From Acetobacterium woodii (GTDB lineage Bacteria > Bacillota > Clostridia > Eubacteriales > Eubacteriaceae): a stretch of DNA of 64,000 bases. Location of the stretch: positions 1-64,000 of the forward strand of contig JACQZP010000021.1 of assembly GCA_016213825.1 (NCBI GenBank). The letters are read 5' to 3'. Positions 1 through 8,995 of the stretch are shown piece after piece (the first letter of the stretch is position 1; each line of letters begins with the position of its first letter). The notes under the pieces were generated by a model, which was given only the letters and a program-made list of their open reading frames with translations, had not been told where the DNA came from and searched no databases. The position numbers and the translations under genes are program-made.

Positions 1-318
1 CATTGAAATGATCCCGCCCCGCTGATAGCCTAACAGCAAAATGTTTAATGTAAAGCGAAGAATTACTTCGCAAGTTTCCATTTTTTCGGAACTGTAGCAA
101 AATACTTTCTTTAAAGTCGAAAATAGTCGCTAAATCGTAGATGGGTTTCGTGACAAAATGACTAAAATATGTTATAATCTGTAAAACCTTGTTAAAGCCG
201 ATCCAATCAGCTTTTCATCGTACTATTATGTCAACCAAGTGCTTTCATCAATCACTAAACCTATTTTGCTTTTTCTAATGCTTTACTTATTAATATATTA
301 ATTATTTAGGAGGATGTC
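1..318. other. Intergenic region upstream of the recombinase gene
   Basis: No reading frame is supported here. The stretch holds a small palindrome (GCGAAG-aatta-CTTCGC near 54-70) and one good sigma-A promoter (listed separately). The rest is AT-rich and featureless to my eye. Any gene to the left lies outside the window. Confidence 0.6.
150..178 (+). promoter_or_regulatory. Sigma-A promoter for the tyrosine recombinase gene
   Basis: GTGACA (150-155), a 17-bp spacer and a perfect TATAAT (173-178). The predicted start near 185 gives a leader of about 130 nt before the ATG at 319. Confidence 0.7.
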
Positions 319-1302
319 ATGTCAACCGAAAACAATCTTGCCGATAAGAATATTCCAAACAATATGATCATCGATGAATTTCTAAACTACGTCTTAACCA
401 TTAAAGGTTATTCTGAAAAATCCGCTCAGGCCTATCGTTATGATCTGATTATCTTCTTCCGTTTTATCAAACGTTATTTTGCGATGGTTCCCCAGTCGCT
501 GGAATTTGATGCCATAACCATTGATGATGTTTCCCTTGACGATCTTAAAGCCATCAACTTGGGCATTCTCTATGCGTTTCTTTCCTATTCAAGCAAGGAA
601 CGGCATAATGCTGACGCCGCCCGCAGTCGGAAGGTATCTTCCCTACGCTCTTTTTTTAATTATCTTTGTAATAAACAAAAGTATTTTCTCCCGAATCCCG
701 TGACTGAATTGGAAATGCCTAAACTGCCGGCCCGTCACGCCCGTTATCTGGAATGGGATGAAGCTGTGGATCTTTTAAAAGGGATCACCGGCCGCCACAA
801 AGAACGGGACTTTGCCATTGTTACCCTATTCCTTAATTGCGGGATGCGATTATCCGAACTGACGCAGATTAAAATCACCGACATTAAAAATGATGCCTTG
901 CGTATTATTGGCAAAGGCAACAAAGAGCGGACGGTCTTTTTAAATCATGCCTGTTTAAAAGCCATCAATCGCTACCTGCTGGTTCGTCAAGAGTCGGACT
1001 CTCCCTATCTGTTTCTTAGTCAGCAGAATACCCCCATTAGTAATCGGGCGGTTCAACATCTTGTCAAGAAGCACTTAGCCAGCTGTGGTCTCAATACCGA
1101 TGAAATTAGCGTCCATAAACTCAGGCATACCGCCGCAACTTTAATGTTTCGCTATGGCAACGCCGATCTCAGATCCGTTCAGGAAATTCTTGGACATCAA
1201 AATGTTTCAACAACGCAAATATATACCCATATCAATGAAGAGACCCTGCGCGATACCTTAAATCAAAATCCCCTGGCGCAGTTCGAAAGTGAAGATGACT
1301 GA
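319..1302 (+). CDS. Tyrosine recombinase, XerC/XerD type
   Basis: A cytoplasmic site-specific recombinase of the XerC/XerD family, which normally resolves chromosome dimers at dif. It is 327 residues, slightly longer than the usual ~300. The N-terminal SAM-like core-binding domain spans about residues 15-125 and the catalytic domain about 140-315. All expected catalytic residues are visible: R177 (GMRLSE), K199 (IIGKGNKE), H266 and R269 (HKLRH), H293 (LGHQ) and the nucleophile Y302. The ATG is set by AGGAGG at 309-314, close upstream. It sits alone between its own promoter and lexA, with no cargo or terminal repeats, so it looks like a housekeeping Xer protein rather than a mobile-element integrase. 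XerC, XerD or a third paralogue cannot be told apart from the sequence alone. Confidence 0.9.
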   Translation: MSTENNLADKNIPNNMIIDEFLNYVLTIKGYSEKSAQAYRYDLIIFFRFIKRYFAMVPQSLEFDAITIDDVSLDDLKAINLGILYAFLSYSSKERHNADAARSRKVSSLRSFFNYLCNKQKYFLPNPVTELEMPKLPARHARYLEWDEAVDLLKGITGRHKERDFAIVTLFLNCGMRLSELTQIKITDIKNDALRIIGKGNKERTVFLNHACLKAINRYLLVRQESDSPYLFLSQQNTPISNRAVQHLVKKHLASCGLNTDEISVHKLRHTAATLMFRYGNADLRSVQEILGHQNVSTTQIYTHINEETLRDTLNQNPLAQFESEDD

Positions 1303-1325
1303 AAATAAATAGATAAAATAAAAAT

Positions 1326-1339
1326 AGAACTTACGTTTG
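1326..1339 (+). promoter_or_regulatory. LexA (Cheo-type) operator
   Basis: AGAACTTACGTTTG matches the Gram-positive SOS box CGAACRNRYGTTYG at the conserved GAAC/GTT core. It overlaps the lexA -35 element, so LexA bound here would block its own transcription, as known for autoregulated lexA genes. Confidence 0.75.
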
Positions 1340-1365
1340 TTATTTTGATATGGATGTGCTATAAT
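1337..1365 (+). promoter_or_regulatory. lexA promoter
   Basis: TTGTTA (1337-1342), 17-bp spacer, perfect TATAAT (1360-1365). The -35 lies inside the LexA box. Confidence 0.7.
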
Positions 1366-1392
1366 AAGCTATAAAAAATTGGAGGAATTTCA

Positions 1393-2034
1393 ATGTACGA
1401 GGATTTAAACAGCAGACAATATGCGATATTAAAATTTATTGAAACACAAATGAGAGATAAACGTTATCCCCCATCAGTACGTGAAATATGCGCTGCTGTT
1501 AATTTAAAGTCGACTTCTACTGCACACGGCTATCTTAAAAAATTGGAAGAACTGGGCTATATTAAACGCGATGCAACGAAAACCCGGGCAATTGAGGTGG
1601 TTCGCCATGATCCCAACGAAAGCATCTCTAATTATTTTGATGAAAAGACGATCGTCTCCCTGCCGATTTTAGGCTGTGTTACTGCCGGCGCTCCGATTTT
1701 GGCGCTGGAGAACATTACGGATATTTTTCCTTTACCATTGGATTTTATTGGCAATGATCCTTCATTTATACTTGAAGTTAAAGGTACCAGTATGATTGAC
1801 GCCGGAATTCTGGATGGTGATAAAATCGTCGTCAGAAAACAGGAGACAGCTAGAAATAGTGAAATAGTCGTGGTGTTATTGCTTGAAAATAATGAAGCCA
1901 CCGTAAAACGGATTTATTTTGAAGACAATAAAATCAGACTGCAACCCGAAAATCAAACCATGGATCCGATTATCTGTAAGGCGGAAGAGCTTAAAATCCT
2001 CGGAAAAGTAACCGGATTAATTCGTAAATTTTAA
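1393..2034 (+). CDS. lexA: LexA SOS repressor
   Basis: Transcriptional repressor of the SOS DNA-damage regulon. It self-cleaves when stimulated by RecA filaments. It is 213 residues, normal for the family. The N-terminal winged helix (about 1-70) carries the typical start (SRQYAILKFIE) and recognition region (SVREICAAVNLKSTSTAHGY). The C-terminal S24 peptidase domain has the Ala98-Gly99 cleavage site (CVTAGAP), the nucleophile S133 (GTSMIDAGI) and the general base K172. A TTGGAGGA ribosome site precedes the ATG. A LexA box over its own promoter supports autoregulation. It is followed by a strong terminator, so it is monocistronic. Confidence 0.96.
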   Translation: MYEDLNSRQYAILKFIETQMRDKRYPPSVREICAAVNLKSTSTAHGYLKKLEELGYIKRDATKTRAIEVVRHDPNESISNYFDEKTIVSLPILGCVTAGAPILALENITDIFPLPLDFIGNDPSFILEVKGTSMIDAGILDGDKIVVRKQETARNSEIVVVLLLENNEATVKRIYFEDNKIRLQPENQTMDPIICKAEELKILGKVTGLIRKF

Positions 2035-2070
2035 AACAAAAAAAGATGTTTAACACATCTTTTTTTGTTT
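2034..2070. terminator. Bidirectional terminator between lexA and zapA
   Basis: A 16-bp inverted repeat with a 5-nt loop. GATGT/ACATC is the core, flanked by A-rich and T-rich arms, so it can end transcription of convergent lexA and zapA. Confidence 0.85.
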
Positions 2071-2104
2071 GCTTTTTATTCGTTTTAGTTCGATTCGTTT
2101 TACT

Positions 2105-2665
2105 TTAATCGATTTTCATTTTATCTTCAATATTTTTAAAAATGTCTTTTTCCATATGATTTTTATTTGCTTTTACCAATTCGATTTGACTTTCAAACAG
2201 TTGATTCTGGAGATCTAAAATAGTTTTGCGCGTTGTTTCGCTTTCGATCTTACTCTGTCTTAAATGTTCACGATACTGGGAAAGCAAATCATTTTTTTCA
2301 TCCAACTCTTTTTGCATCAATTCTTTTTCTTCAGCCAGCGCTTCATATTTTTCTTTTTCTTCATTTAATACTGTTTTCGTCGAATCGAGCTCTTGTTTAA
2401 CAAGATTAATCGCACCCAATTCTTTAGCTTTGGATTCTTCACTGGTTCGGATTTCTTCTTCAGCAATAAATAGTCGTTCGGTTATATTCATACAGCCAAG
2501 AATAGCGATTCGAATATGGTTGGTAAAAGGATTGGCGGTTTTGACACGTTCCAACTCAGTGTTGACATAATCAGACACATGTCGGATATGTTCTTCATTT
2601 CCTTTTGCCTTTAAATTAAATTCAGTATCTAATATGCGTAATTCCATTATCGTTTGTTCAGGCAT
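2105..2665 (-). CDS. zapA: ZapA-like cell division protein with long coiled coil
   Basis: ZapA binds FtsZ and bundles protofilaments at the division ring. The N-terminal ~70 residues match the family (MELRILDTEFNLKAKG, then a short-helix region containing HIRHVSDYVNTEL-type sequence). The rest, about 80-180, is a highly charged coiled coil rich in E/K/Q. At 186 residues the protein is about twice the classical ZapA length. The start at 2665 is chosen because AGGAGG lies 8 nt upstream; a longer frame reaching 2707 has no ribosome site and is unlikely. It has its own promoter and converges on lexA. Confidence 0.8.
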   Translation of the reverse strand: MPEQTIMELRILDTEFNLKAKGNEEHIRHVSDYVNTELERVKTANPFTNHIRIAILGCMNITERLFIAEEEIRTSEESKAKELGAINLVKQELDSTKTVLNEEKEKYEALAEEKELMQKELDEKNDLLSQYREHLRQSKIESETTRKTILDLQNQLFESQIELVKANKNHMEKDIFKNIEDKMKID

Positions 2666-2734
2666 TTTTTCCCTCCTGGTAATAAAATTAAAATTTGTAA
2701 AAATCAAAATCTGTGAAAATTAATTATCTACTCT

Positions 2735-2763
2735 ATTATATGTAATCAAGCAGGAAATTACAA
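2735..2763 (-). promoter_or_regulatory. zapA promoter
   Basis: On the minus strand: TTGTAA (2763-2758), 17-bp spacer, TATAAT (2740-2735). It lies just downstream of dprA, so zapA can be transcribed independently of the pheST-dprA unit. Confidence 0.65.
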
Positions 2764-2775
2764 ATGATTTATGAA

Positions 2776-3657
2776 TTAATAATTTTCAATCACTTTTTTT
2801 AAATCCGGGTTATCTAAAATTTGAAAGGATATCTTTTTGTTAGTGAGGGCTTCAAATCCTTCTTTGGACTCTTGATAAATAAGTGGGATCGAGTAAATAG
2901 GCCGATTATATTTAGCGGCAAAACCAAGGGTATGGATCGTACCGCTTCCTGAAGAAAAGTTGGAGACAATAATAAAAAGGCTTGTCCCGCTTTGCAGACG
3001 ATCCCGCTCGATAAACTTATAGGATTGAACTGTTTCAAGCTGGTTATACTCCGAAATTAGACAGCCATCATGGGATAAAATCGTGTCAGCCAGATTTCGA
3101 TTGGTACTGGGGTAGATCTGTGACAGCCCCGATGGCAAAAAAGCGACTGTTTTTCCCCCAGCGCTTAAACAGCCCCGATGTCCTGAAGTATCGGATCCTG
3201 TTGCCAGTCCGCTAATCACCATAAAATTATTTTCGGCCAGAATTTTTCCAGCCTGGAAGGCAAAATCCGCTCCAAATGCTGTGGGGTTACGGCTCCCCAC
3301 AACAGCAGCTCGTTTGGGATGATTCAAGGCTTCTAAATTGCCCTTATAAAACAGTAAAACAGGATGATCATTAAAACTGTGCAGACAATCAGGAAATCCC
3401 TGATCCAAATATGAGATAATCTTAATACTTAGACTTTCACAGCCATGGATTATCTTATCTGCGTAATCCATGGCGTTATCAATTTCATCCCGATTAATTT
3501 GCGATGAAATAATATGAAAGGCTTGACCAAATTCGATTATTTCATCGCAAGTTAGGCGATGGGGCTCACTCAGCAGTTCCATTAAGAGTTTGACCTTTTG
3601 CCGCCCTACCCCTTTGAGTTGCTGCAGCCCGATCATAATCCGACTTAAATCATTCAT
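2776..3657 (-). CDS. dprA: DprA/Smf-like DNA-processing protein, divergent
   Basis: DprA loads RecA on incoming single-stranded DNA in natural transformation. It is 293 residues from the chosen ATG. An N-terminal helix-hairpin-helix-like segment (LQQLKGVGRQKVKLL) is followed by the Rossmann-type DprA core: VVGSRNPTAFG, SGLATGSDTSGHRGCL and the stretch ending in SGSGTIHTLGFA. Two signature positions differ from the usual family: SGLARG is SGLATG, and the RNRIIAGLS-type motif reads RDRLQSGTS. The C-terminal winged helix found in many DprA proteins is absent. The frame can be opened further upstream with a TTG at 3708 inside pheT, but the ATG at 3657 aligns better with family N-termini. It follows pheT closely and is probably co-transcribed. 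Function in competence is inferred. Confidence 0.75.
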   Translation of the reverse strand: MNDLSRIMIGLQQLKGVGRQKVKLLMELLSEPHRLTCDEIIEFGQAFHIISSQINRDEIDNAMDYADKIIHGCESLSIKIISYLDQGFPDCLHSFNDHPVLLFYKGNLEALNHPKRAAVVGSRNPTAFGADFAFQAGKILAENNFMVISGLATGSDTSGHRGCLSAGGKTVAFLPSGLSQIYPSTNRNLADTILSHDGCLISEYNQLETVQSYKFIERDRLQSGTSLFIIVSNFSSGSGTIHTLGFAAKYNRPIYSIPLIYQESKEGFEALTNKKISFQILDNPDLKKVIENY

Positions 3658-3685
3658 CTGTTTACACTCATCTGTTAACTGAAAG

Positions 3686-6064
3686 CTATTCCCGCAGCTG
3701 TGCGTCAAAAGTGATTTTTAATTCACTAAGAATTTGATCAATTACCGGATTAATATCATTATCGTTAAGGGTTCGCTGATGATGTCGGAAGTTTAATGCA
3801 TAAGCCAGACTTTTATACCCTTCAGGGATTTGGGCGCCGGTATAAACATCAAATAATTCAATACTCTCAAGAATATCACCGCTGTTTTTTCGAATAATTG
3901 TTTCAATTGAAGCGGCCGGGATATCCTGTTTTAAGAGAATTGCCAGGTCGCGATTTGAAGCCGGGAATTTTGGCAAATCAACAAATTTATTATCAATTGA
4001 TGCACAACCATAAAGGGCTTTAAATGAGATTTGGCACACGTAACAGCGCTTTGGCAACTCATAATTCTTGACAACCAACGGATGAATTTCGCCAATTTCT
4101 CCTAGTTTTGTCCCTTCTACAAAGATCTCGGCTTTACGGCCGGGATGGAGCATCTCTGATCCGCCAGCAATGAACTCCGGATATTTAATCCCCGCCTGAT
4201 CAAGCAACAACTCAACCATGCCTTTTAATTCAAAATAATCATCACTGCCATAGGCGCTGATTACCAGCATCATCTCTTCCAGAGGCAACTCGCCGGAGTT
4301 GGGATTTTTATGATAGGTATTGGATAGTTCAAAGAAACGGCCAAAGGGATTTTTTCGATTATAGTTTAGCGAAATAACTTCTAATTGATGGCCGATCAGG
4401 GTGTTTCGCATGATGCTGTTTTCTTCCCCTAAAGGATTAATCAGGGCAATAAGGTTATCCTCAAGCTCGGTATTTAATCCATGGAGCCGTTTTTCGCTGG
4501 TGAAAGAGGTGGTCAGGGTTTCATAATACCCCTGCCCGACTAAAAGGTTTTTAAGGCGATCTTCAAATTTCTGCACCGGCGTTTTCCCGCCAATCATGGT
4601 TTCACCGCCCATGATGGTTCCCGGGATATTATCGTAGCCAAAAATTCGGGCGACTTCTTCGGCTAAATCTTCTTTAAGCTCGATATCCCCGCGATAACTG
4701 GGGACTTCAACTTCCAGGACAGCTTCGCTGATTTTGGCAACTTTGAAAAACAGCCGTGATAGCATGTTGGAAATTTCATCGATGGTCAAGGTGATTCCGA
4801 CAAAAGCATTAAACCAATTGATATCCAGAGTTACTTTCTTTAAGGTCTCGACCTTGGGATAAACATCAATAAGGCCCTCAATAACTTCACAGGCACCAAT
4901 TTCCAGGAACAGCTGGGTCGCCCGCAGCGCCGCAATGCCGGCTAATTCTGGGTCAACGCCCTTTTCGAAGCGCGATGAGGCTTCGGTTCGCAACCCAAGA
5001 TGCTTGGCAGTTAAACGGACACTGCCTTTGTTAAAACAAGCCGATTCCAAGACGATCAGCGTAGTATTATCGGTAATTTCTGAATTTTCGCCGCCCATGA
5101 CACCAGCGATCGCCACTGGCGCTTTCCCATTGGTAATCATCAGCATCGTTTCATCGATGTCGCGTTCTTTATTATCAAGGGTGATTATTTTTTTATCAGT
5201 GGTTGTGTTAACCACAATTTCCTTTGATTGAAGACTGTGATAATCAAAGGCATGCAGCGGTTGTCCAAGCTCCAGCATGACATAATTGGTAACATCAACA
5301 ATATTATTGATTGGACGAACGCCACTGTTAATCAGTTTGACCTGCATCCACAGTGGTGAGGGCTCAATTTTTTTGACTTTGAGCATCTTAGCCACGTATC
5401 GGGGACAGGCTGAGTTTTCGATTTTAACTGACAGGTAGTCGGCAATCTCATCAGTATTTTCAATGGCAGTATAAGTTTTATAGTCAGCCATGGGAAGATC
5501 CAGAGTGGCCGCTGACTCGCGGGCAATGCCAATAATCGATTGACAGTCTGAACGGTTGGCAGTTAATTCAACATCGATAATGACGTCATTCAACCAGAGT
5601 AGTTCTCGAGCATCCATTCCCAGGGGAGTGTTTTCCGGCAGAATGAGGATCCCTTCCATGATTTCTTTGGCAAATAAATCACTGTTCATGCCCAGTTCTT
5701 CAATCGAGCAGAACATCCCATAGGAGAGTAGTCCTCGAAAATCATTGGTGCCGATTTTGGTGCCATTGGCGATGACTGCACCATCGACGGCAACCGGTAC
5801 GATGGCGCCTTCAAAAACATTTTTGGCAGCAGTTACAATAACCCGCTCATCGGTTCCCATATCAACGGTGCAGACAACCAGTTTATCGGCATTGGGATGA
5901 GGTTCAATTTTGGTAATTTTGCCAGTAAAAATATTAACGACATTTTCCGAGACCACCGTTAAGGTTTCGACCTTGGTGCCGGACATGGTCAGGGCTTCCC
6001 CAAAATCAAAGGGTGGTATTTTTATATCAACGTATTCTTTTAACCAATTTAATGAAACTAACAT
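3686..6064 (-). CDS. pheT: Phenylalanyl-tRNA synthetase beta subunit
   Basis: With PheS it forms the (alpha-beta)2 enzyme that charges tRNA-Phe. It is 792 residues, normal. Visible domains are the EMAP/tRNA-binding fold (about 40-150), the B3/B4 editing domain (about 210-390), the B5 domain (about 400-470), a catalytic-like core and the C-terminal anticodon-binding ferredoxin-like domain (from about 700, starting near FPASNRDLAILL). AGGAGG sits just before the ATG at 6064. Only 12 bp separate it from pheS, so the two form one operon controlled by the Phe T-box. Confidence 0.97.
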   Translation of the reverse strand: MLVSLNWLKEYVDIKIPPFDFGEALTMSGTKVETLTVVSENVVNIFTGKITKIEPHPNADKLVVCTVDMGTDERVIVTAAKNVFEGAIVPVAVDGAVIANGTKIGTNDFRGLLSYGMFCSIEELGMNSDLFAKEIMEGILILPENTPLGMDARELLWLNDVIIDVELTANRSDCQSIIGIARESAATLDLPMADYKTYTAIENTDEIADYLSVKIENSACPRYVAKMLKVKKIEPSPLWMQVKLINSGVRPINNIVDVTNYVMLELGQPLHAFDYHSLQSKEIVVNTTTDKKIITLDNKERDIDETMLMITNGKAPVAIAGVMGGENSEITDNTTLIVLESACFNKGSVRLTAKHLGLRTEASSRFEKGVDPELAGIAALRATQLFLEIGACEVIEGLIDVYPKVETLKKVTLDINWFNAFVGITLTIDEISNMLSRLFFKVAKISEAVLEVEVPSYRGDIELKEDLAEEVARIFGYDNIPGTIMGGETMIGGKTPVQKFEDRLKNLLVGQGYYETLTTSFTSEKRLHGLNTELEDNLIALINPLGEENSIMRNTLIGHQLEVISLNYNRKNPFGRFFELSNTYHKNPNSGELPLEEMMLVISAYGSDDYFELKGMVELLLDQAGIKYPEFIAGGSEMLHPGRKAEIFVEGTKLGEIGEIHPLVVKNYELPKRCYVCQISFKALYGCASIDNKFVDLPKFPASNRDLAILLKQDIPAASIETIIRKNSGDILESIELFDVYTGAQIPEGYKSLAYALNFRHHQRTLNDNDINPVIDQILSELKITFDAQLRE

Positions 6065-6076
6065 TTATGATTCCTC

Positions 6077-7099
6077 CTATTTAAATTGCGTCAAGAAACG
6101 CAGGTCATTTTCAAATAATAAACGCAGGTCGTTTATTCCATATTTAATCATCGTGATCCGGTCGAGGCCCATGCCAAAGGCAAAGCCGCTGTATTCATCG
6201 GGATCGATGCTACAAAAGCGCAGGACATTCGGATGAACCATGCCGCATCCCAGCACTTCAATCCAGCCAGTATTGCTGCAAACCTTGCATCCGACGCCGC
6301 CGCATTTGAAACAGGTAACATCCATTTCGGCACTCGGTTCGGTAAAATAAAACTGATGGGGTCGGAATTTTGTTTTGGTTTGTTCACCAAATAGTTTTTT
6401 GGCAAATAAATCCAGGGTGCCTTTTAGATCACTCATGGTAATGCCCTTATCAATGACCAGTCCTTCCATTTGGTGGAAGACCGGCGAATGGGTGGCATCA
6501 ATTTCGTCGAAGCGATAAACCCGGCCAGGTGAGATAATCCGCAGTGGCGGTTTTTGCTTCTGCATAACCCGGACTTGTACAGGCGACGTTTGGGTTCGCA
6601 GCACAATATCGTCCTCACAATAAAAGGTATCCTGTAAATCTCGGGCGGAATGCTCCTGGGGCACGTTCAAATAATCAAAATTGTATTTTGCCCATTCAAT
6701 TTCCGGGCCTTCGGCAATTGAAAAGCCCATGCCCAAAAATATTTCTTTTAATTCATTAACGGTGGTGGTTAATGGGTGCAGATTTCCCGCCTGATGCTTT
6801 TTCCCCGGCAGGGACACGTCAATGCTTTCTTCTTTGATTTGGGCTTCAATTTCTTTTCTCTCCAGGGCTTGTTTCTGGGCTGAAATGTTGTTTTCAATTT
6901 CCTCCCGGATTTCATTAGCTAATTTACCAATAATCGGACGTTCTTCATTAGAAAGTTTACCCATGCCTTTAAGGGCAATGGTCAGCTCCCCTTTTTTTCC
7001 TAAATACTTAATTCTGACATTATCCAGGGTTTTTAATTCATCTACAGCATTGAGATCAGCCAGGCAGCGATCTCGTAATTCTTTGAGTTGTAACTCCAT
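6077..7099 (-). CDS. pheS: Phenylalanyl-tRNA synthetase alpha subunit
   Basis: Catalytic subunit of class II phenylalanyl-tRNA synthetase, 340 residues. The N-terminal coiled coil (1-90) binds tRNA. Class II motif 2 is seen at YRFDEIDATHSPVFHQ and motif 3 at FAFGMGLDRITMIKYG. A GGAG ribosome site is placed normally before the ATG at 7099. The gene lies directly behind a T-box leader with a UUC specifier, so uncharged tRNA-Phe should induce pheST. Confidence 0.97.
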   Translation of the reverse strand: MELQLKELRDRCLADLNAVDELKTLDNVRIKYLGKKGELTIALKGMGKLSNEERPIIGKLANEIREEIENNISAQKQALERKEIEAQIKEESIDVSLPGKKHQAGNLHPLTTTVNELKEIFLGMGFSIAEGPEIEWAKYNFDYLNVPQEHSARDLQDTFYCEDDIVLRTQTSPVQVRVMQKQKPPLRIISPGRVYRFDEIDATHSPVFHQMEGLVIDKGITMSDLKGTLDLFAKKLFGEQTKTKFRPHQFYFTEPSAEMDVTCFKCGGVGCKVCSNTGWIEVLGCGMVHPNVLRFCSIDPDEYSGFAFGMGLDRITMIKYGINDLRLLFENDLRFLTQFK

Positions 7100-7202
7100 T
7101 TTTTTCTCCTTTTTTAAATAAATAATTGCAAATAGGTTGCTAATTTTCGCTCATATCCAATCGCAAATGATAGTTGATAAGTTATGATGAGCTAGTTAGA
7201 AT

Positions 7203-7472
7203 AAAATAAAAAAAATCGTCCTTCTGAAAGGACGAAATATCTCCGCGGTACCACCTTAAATTAATACTAATTTGTATTCACTCAGAATCTTAACGGGATT
7301 AACGTTAGCGGCTAACGGTCAGTGTTTATCATAAATTTAATCATAAATGACGTTCACTTGACTTTCACTGCTAAAACTCCAGAGGGAACTTCACTAAAAA
7401 TACATACAAAATCTCTCAGCCGTGGATTTTTTCTCTGTAGCATCTAATCTTTAGTTACTTTCTCTATCATCG
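7203..7472 (-). ncRNA. T-box leader of pheST (Phe, UUC specifier)
   Basis: Read on the minus strand. The antiterminator T-box core GGTGGTACCGCGG is complementary to 7242-7254, followed by a terminator hairpin TCGTCC-tttcagaa-GGACGA and a T-run (7205-7236). In Stem I the specifier loop reads GAAGTTCCCTCTGGAG. TTC (minus strand of 7386-7388) lies 5 nt before GGAG, the same offset as the ACC specifier of the thrS leader in this window. The spacer also includes the usual AGAGAT/GCTGAGAG elements. No convincing promoter was found between trmH and this leader. Confidence 0.92.
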
Positions 7473-7519
7473 TCGATCACTATTCAGTTGTTTGATTTGG
7501 TTATTTATATTGAAAAGAC

Positions 7520-8311
7520 TTATTTAAAATCTCTTACGATATCATAGATCACAATGCCGGCTGCTGTGCCAACATTAAGCGATTCAGCCTTACCGATAAT
7601 CGGTATCTTTAACAAAACATCGCATTGTTCGCTCATTTCAAGTGACATTCCCTTGGATTCATTCCCCATGATGATTGCATAAGGCTCGCTAATCGGTTCA
7701 CGATCCCATAATGAAATGCCACTCAGGGATGTGCCAATCAGGGTAATCCGGTTGGTTTTTAATTGCACTGCAAAATCCAGTAATGAATCGGCCTGGACTA
7801 TTGGCAAATGAAAGACCGAACCCATGGAGCCCCGCAGTACTTTTTCATTGTAAATATCGGCAGTTTTTGATGATGTCACAACACATTCAATCCCGGCAGC
7901 GTCAGCGGTTCGAATAATCGTCCCCACATTATAGGGATCTTGAACATCCTCTAACAGAACATAGCTTTTAAAAGTTCTTGTTTGAAAGGACATTTTTTCC
8001 AGGATACAGATAATCCCTTCGGATTTCTGTAAATTCGAAATCGATGGGAACAGTGACTCTTTAATAACCAGCACATTGACATCATTTGATGATAATCTAG
8101 TTAAAATATCACTGGCTCTGCCATCATTTATTTCAAGCCATTCTTTTGTTACAAAAATTTGATGAAAGCTCAACTGATTGGATACTGCTTCTAAAAACAG
8201 TTTCGTTCCTTCGATAGAGAAACAATTTTCCTGATCTCTGAAAGATTTACTACTTAATTTCCGCAGGTATTTAAGTTGATCGTTATTTTTAGAAGTAATT
8301 TCCTGAAACAT
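7520..8311 (-). CDS. SPOUT-family RNA 2'-O-methyltransferase (TrmH/RlmB type)
   Basis: SpoU-class enzyme transferring methyl from SAM to a ribose 2'-OH of tRNA or rRNA. It is 263 residues: an N-terminal L30e-like substrate-binding domain (about 1-100) and the C-terminal trefoil-knot domain. The three SpoU motifs are clear: DPYNVGTIIRTADAAG, IIMGNESKGMS and IPIIGKAESLNVGTAAG. The substrate cannot be assigned from sequence. The gene starts 2 bp after trkA and has no clear ribosome site, which suggests translational coupling. It is the last gene of the trkH-trkA-trmH unit. Confidence 0.88.
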   Translation of the reverse strand: MFQEITSKNNDQLKYLRKLSSKSFRDQENCFSIEGTKLFLEAVSNQLSFHQIFVTKEWLEINDGRASDILTRLSSNDVNVLVIKESLFPSISNLQKSEGIICILEKMSFQTRTFKSYVLLEDVQDPYNVGTIIRTADAAGIECVVTSSKTADIYNEKVLRGSMGSVFHLPIVQADSLLDFAVQLKTNRITLIGTSLSGISLWDREPISEPYAIIMGNESKGMSLEMSEQCDVLLKIPIIGKAESLNVGTAAGIVIYDIVRDFK

Positions 8312-8313
8312 TT

Positions 8314-8982
8314 TTAATGGTCTTTACGGGACAATTTATTAATTTCATTAATGGATCGATTCTCACCCATAACGATCAGTTTATCACCAGCATAAATAAT
8401 ATCACTTGCCAGCGGTGAGGCATTTAAGATATCCAGGGTACGAATGGCAATCACATTTAAACCATATTTTGCCCGCAAGTCAAGCTGGTCTAATGTTTTT
8501 CCTTCCCAGGCATGCAAAGTCGCTACTTCAACAATGGAATGATTGGTATCAAGTTCTAAAATATCAATGAAATCGCCGGAAAACAAATTATGGCCAACCC
8601 GTTCGCCCATATCACGCTCTGGTGAAAAAACTTTTTTTACGCCAAGCTTCAATAGAACTTTTTCATGTTGGGAGGTATTTGCTTTTCCATATATTTCATT
8701 AATACCTAATTCCTGGGCATTTACTATTCCCATAATACTACTATTTATATCAGAAGTGATCGAAACAACCACGGCGTCAACATTTTTAAGCCCAATCGAT
8801 TTTAACGCATTAATGTCAGTCACATCTGCCTGAACAGCATAGGTTACTAAATTAGCAATGTTATGAACTTTTTCTTCATCTTTATCGACAACGACAACAT
8901 TACAACCTAATTCACTGAGAGTAATTGCCAGAGCTTCACCAAAACGCCCTAAACCCAGGACTGCAAACTGTTTTTCTTTCAA
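8314..8982 (-). CDS. ktrA: Trk/Ktr potassium uptake regulatory subunit (RCK protein)
   Basis: Cytoplasmic RCK subunit that gates the membrane K+ channel encoded just upstream. It is 222 residues. The RCK-N Rossmann domain starts at KEKQFAVLGLGRFGEA (GxGxxG, nucleotide-binding), with the acidic end of beta-2 at VVVDKDEEKV. The RCK-C domain spans about 135-222. The start is a TTG at 8982 because AGAGGAGG lies 7 nt upstream, inside the longer frame that opens at 9003. The 13-bp gap to trkH supports one operon. KtrA and TrkA naming is not resolved; a single RCK unit fits KtrA. Confidence 0.88.
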   Translation of the reverse strand: MKEKQFAVLGLGRFGEALAITLSELGCNVVVVDKDEEKVHNIANLVTYAVQADVTDINALKSIGLKNVDAVVVSITSDINSSIMGIVNAQELGINEIYGKANTSQHEKVLLKLGVKKVFSPERDMGERVGHNLFSGDFIDILELDTNHSIVEVATLHAWEGKTLDQLDLRAKYGLNVIAIRTLDILNASPLASDIIYAGDKLIVMGENRSINEINKLSRKDH

Positions 8983-8995
8983 TATTCTTCCTCCT

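Noticed and set aside
319-1302. Integrase of a mobile element
   Set aside because: No terminal repeats, cargo genes or tRNA attachment site; context is lexA.
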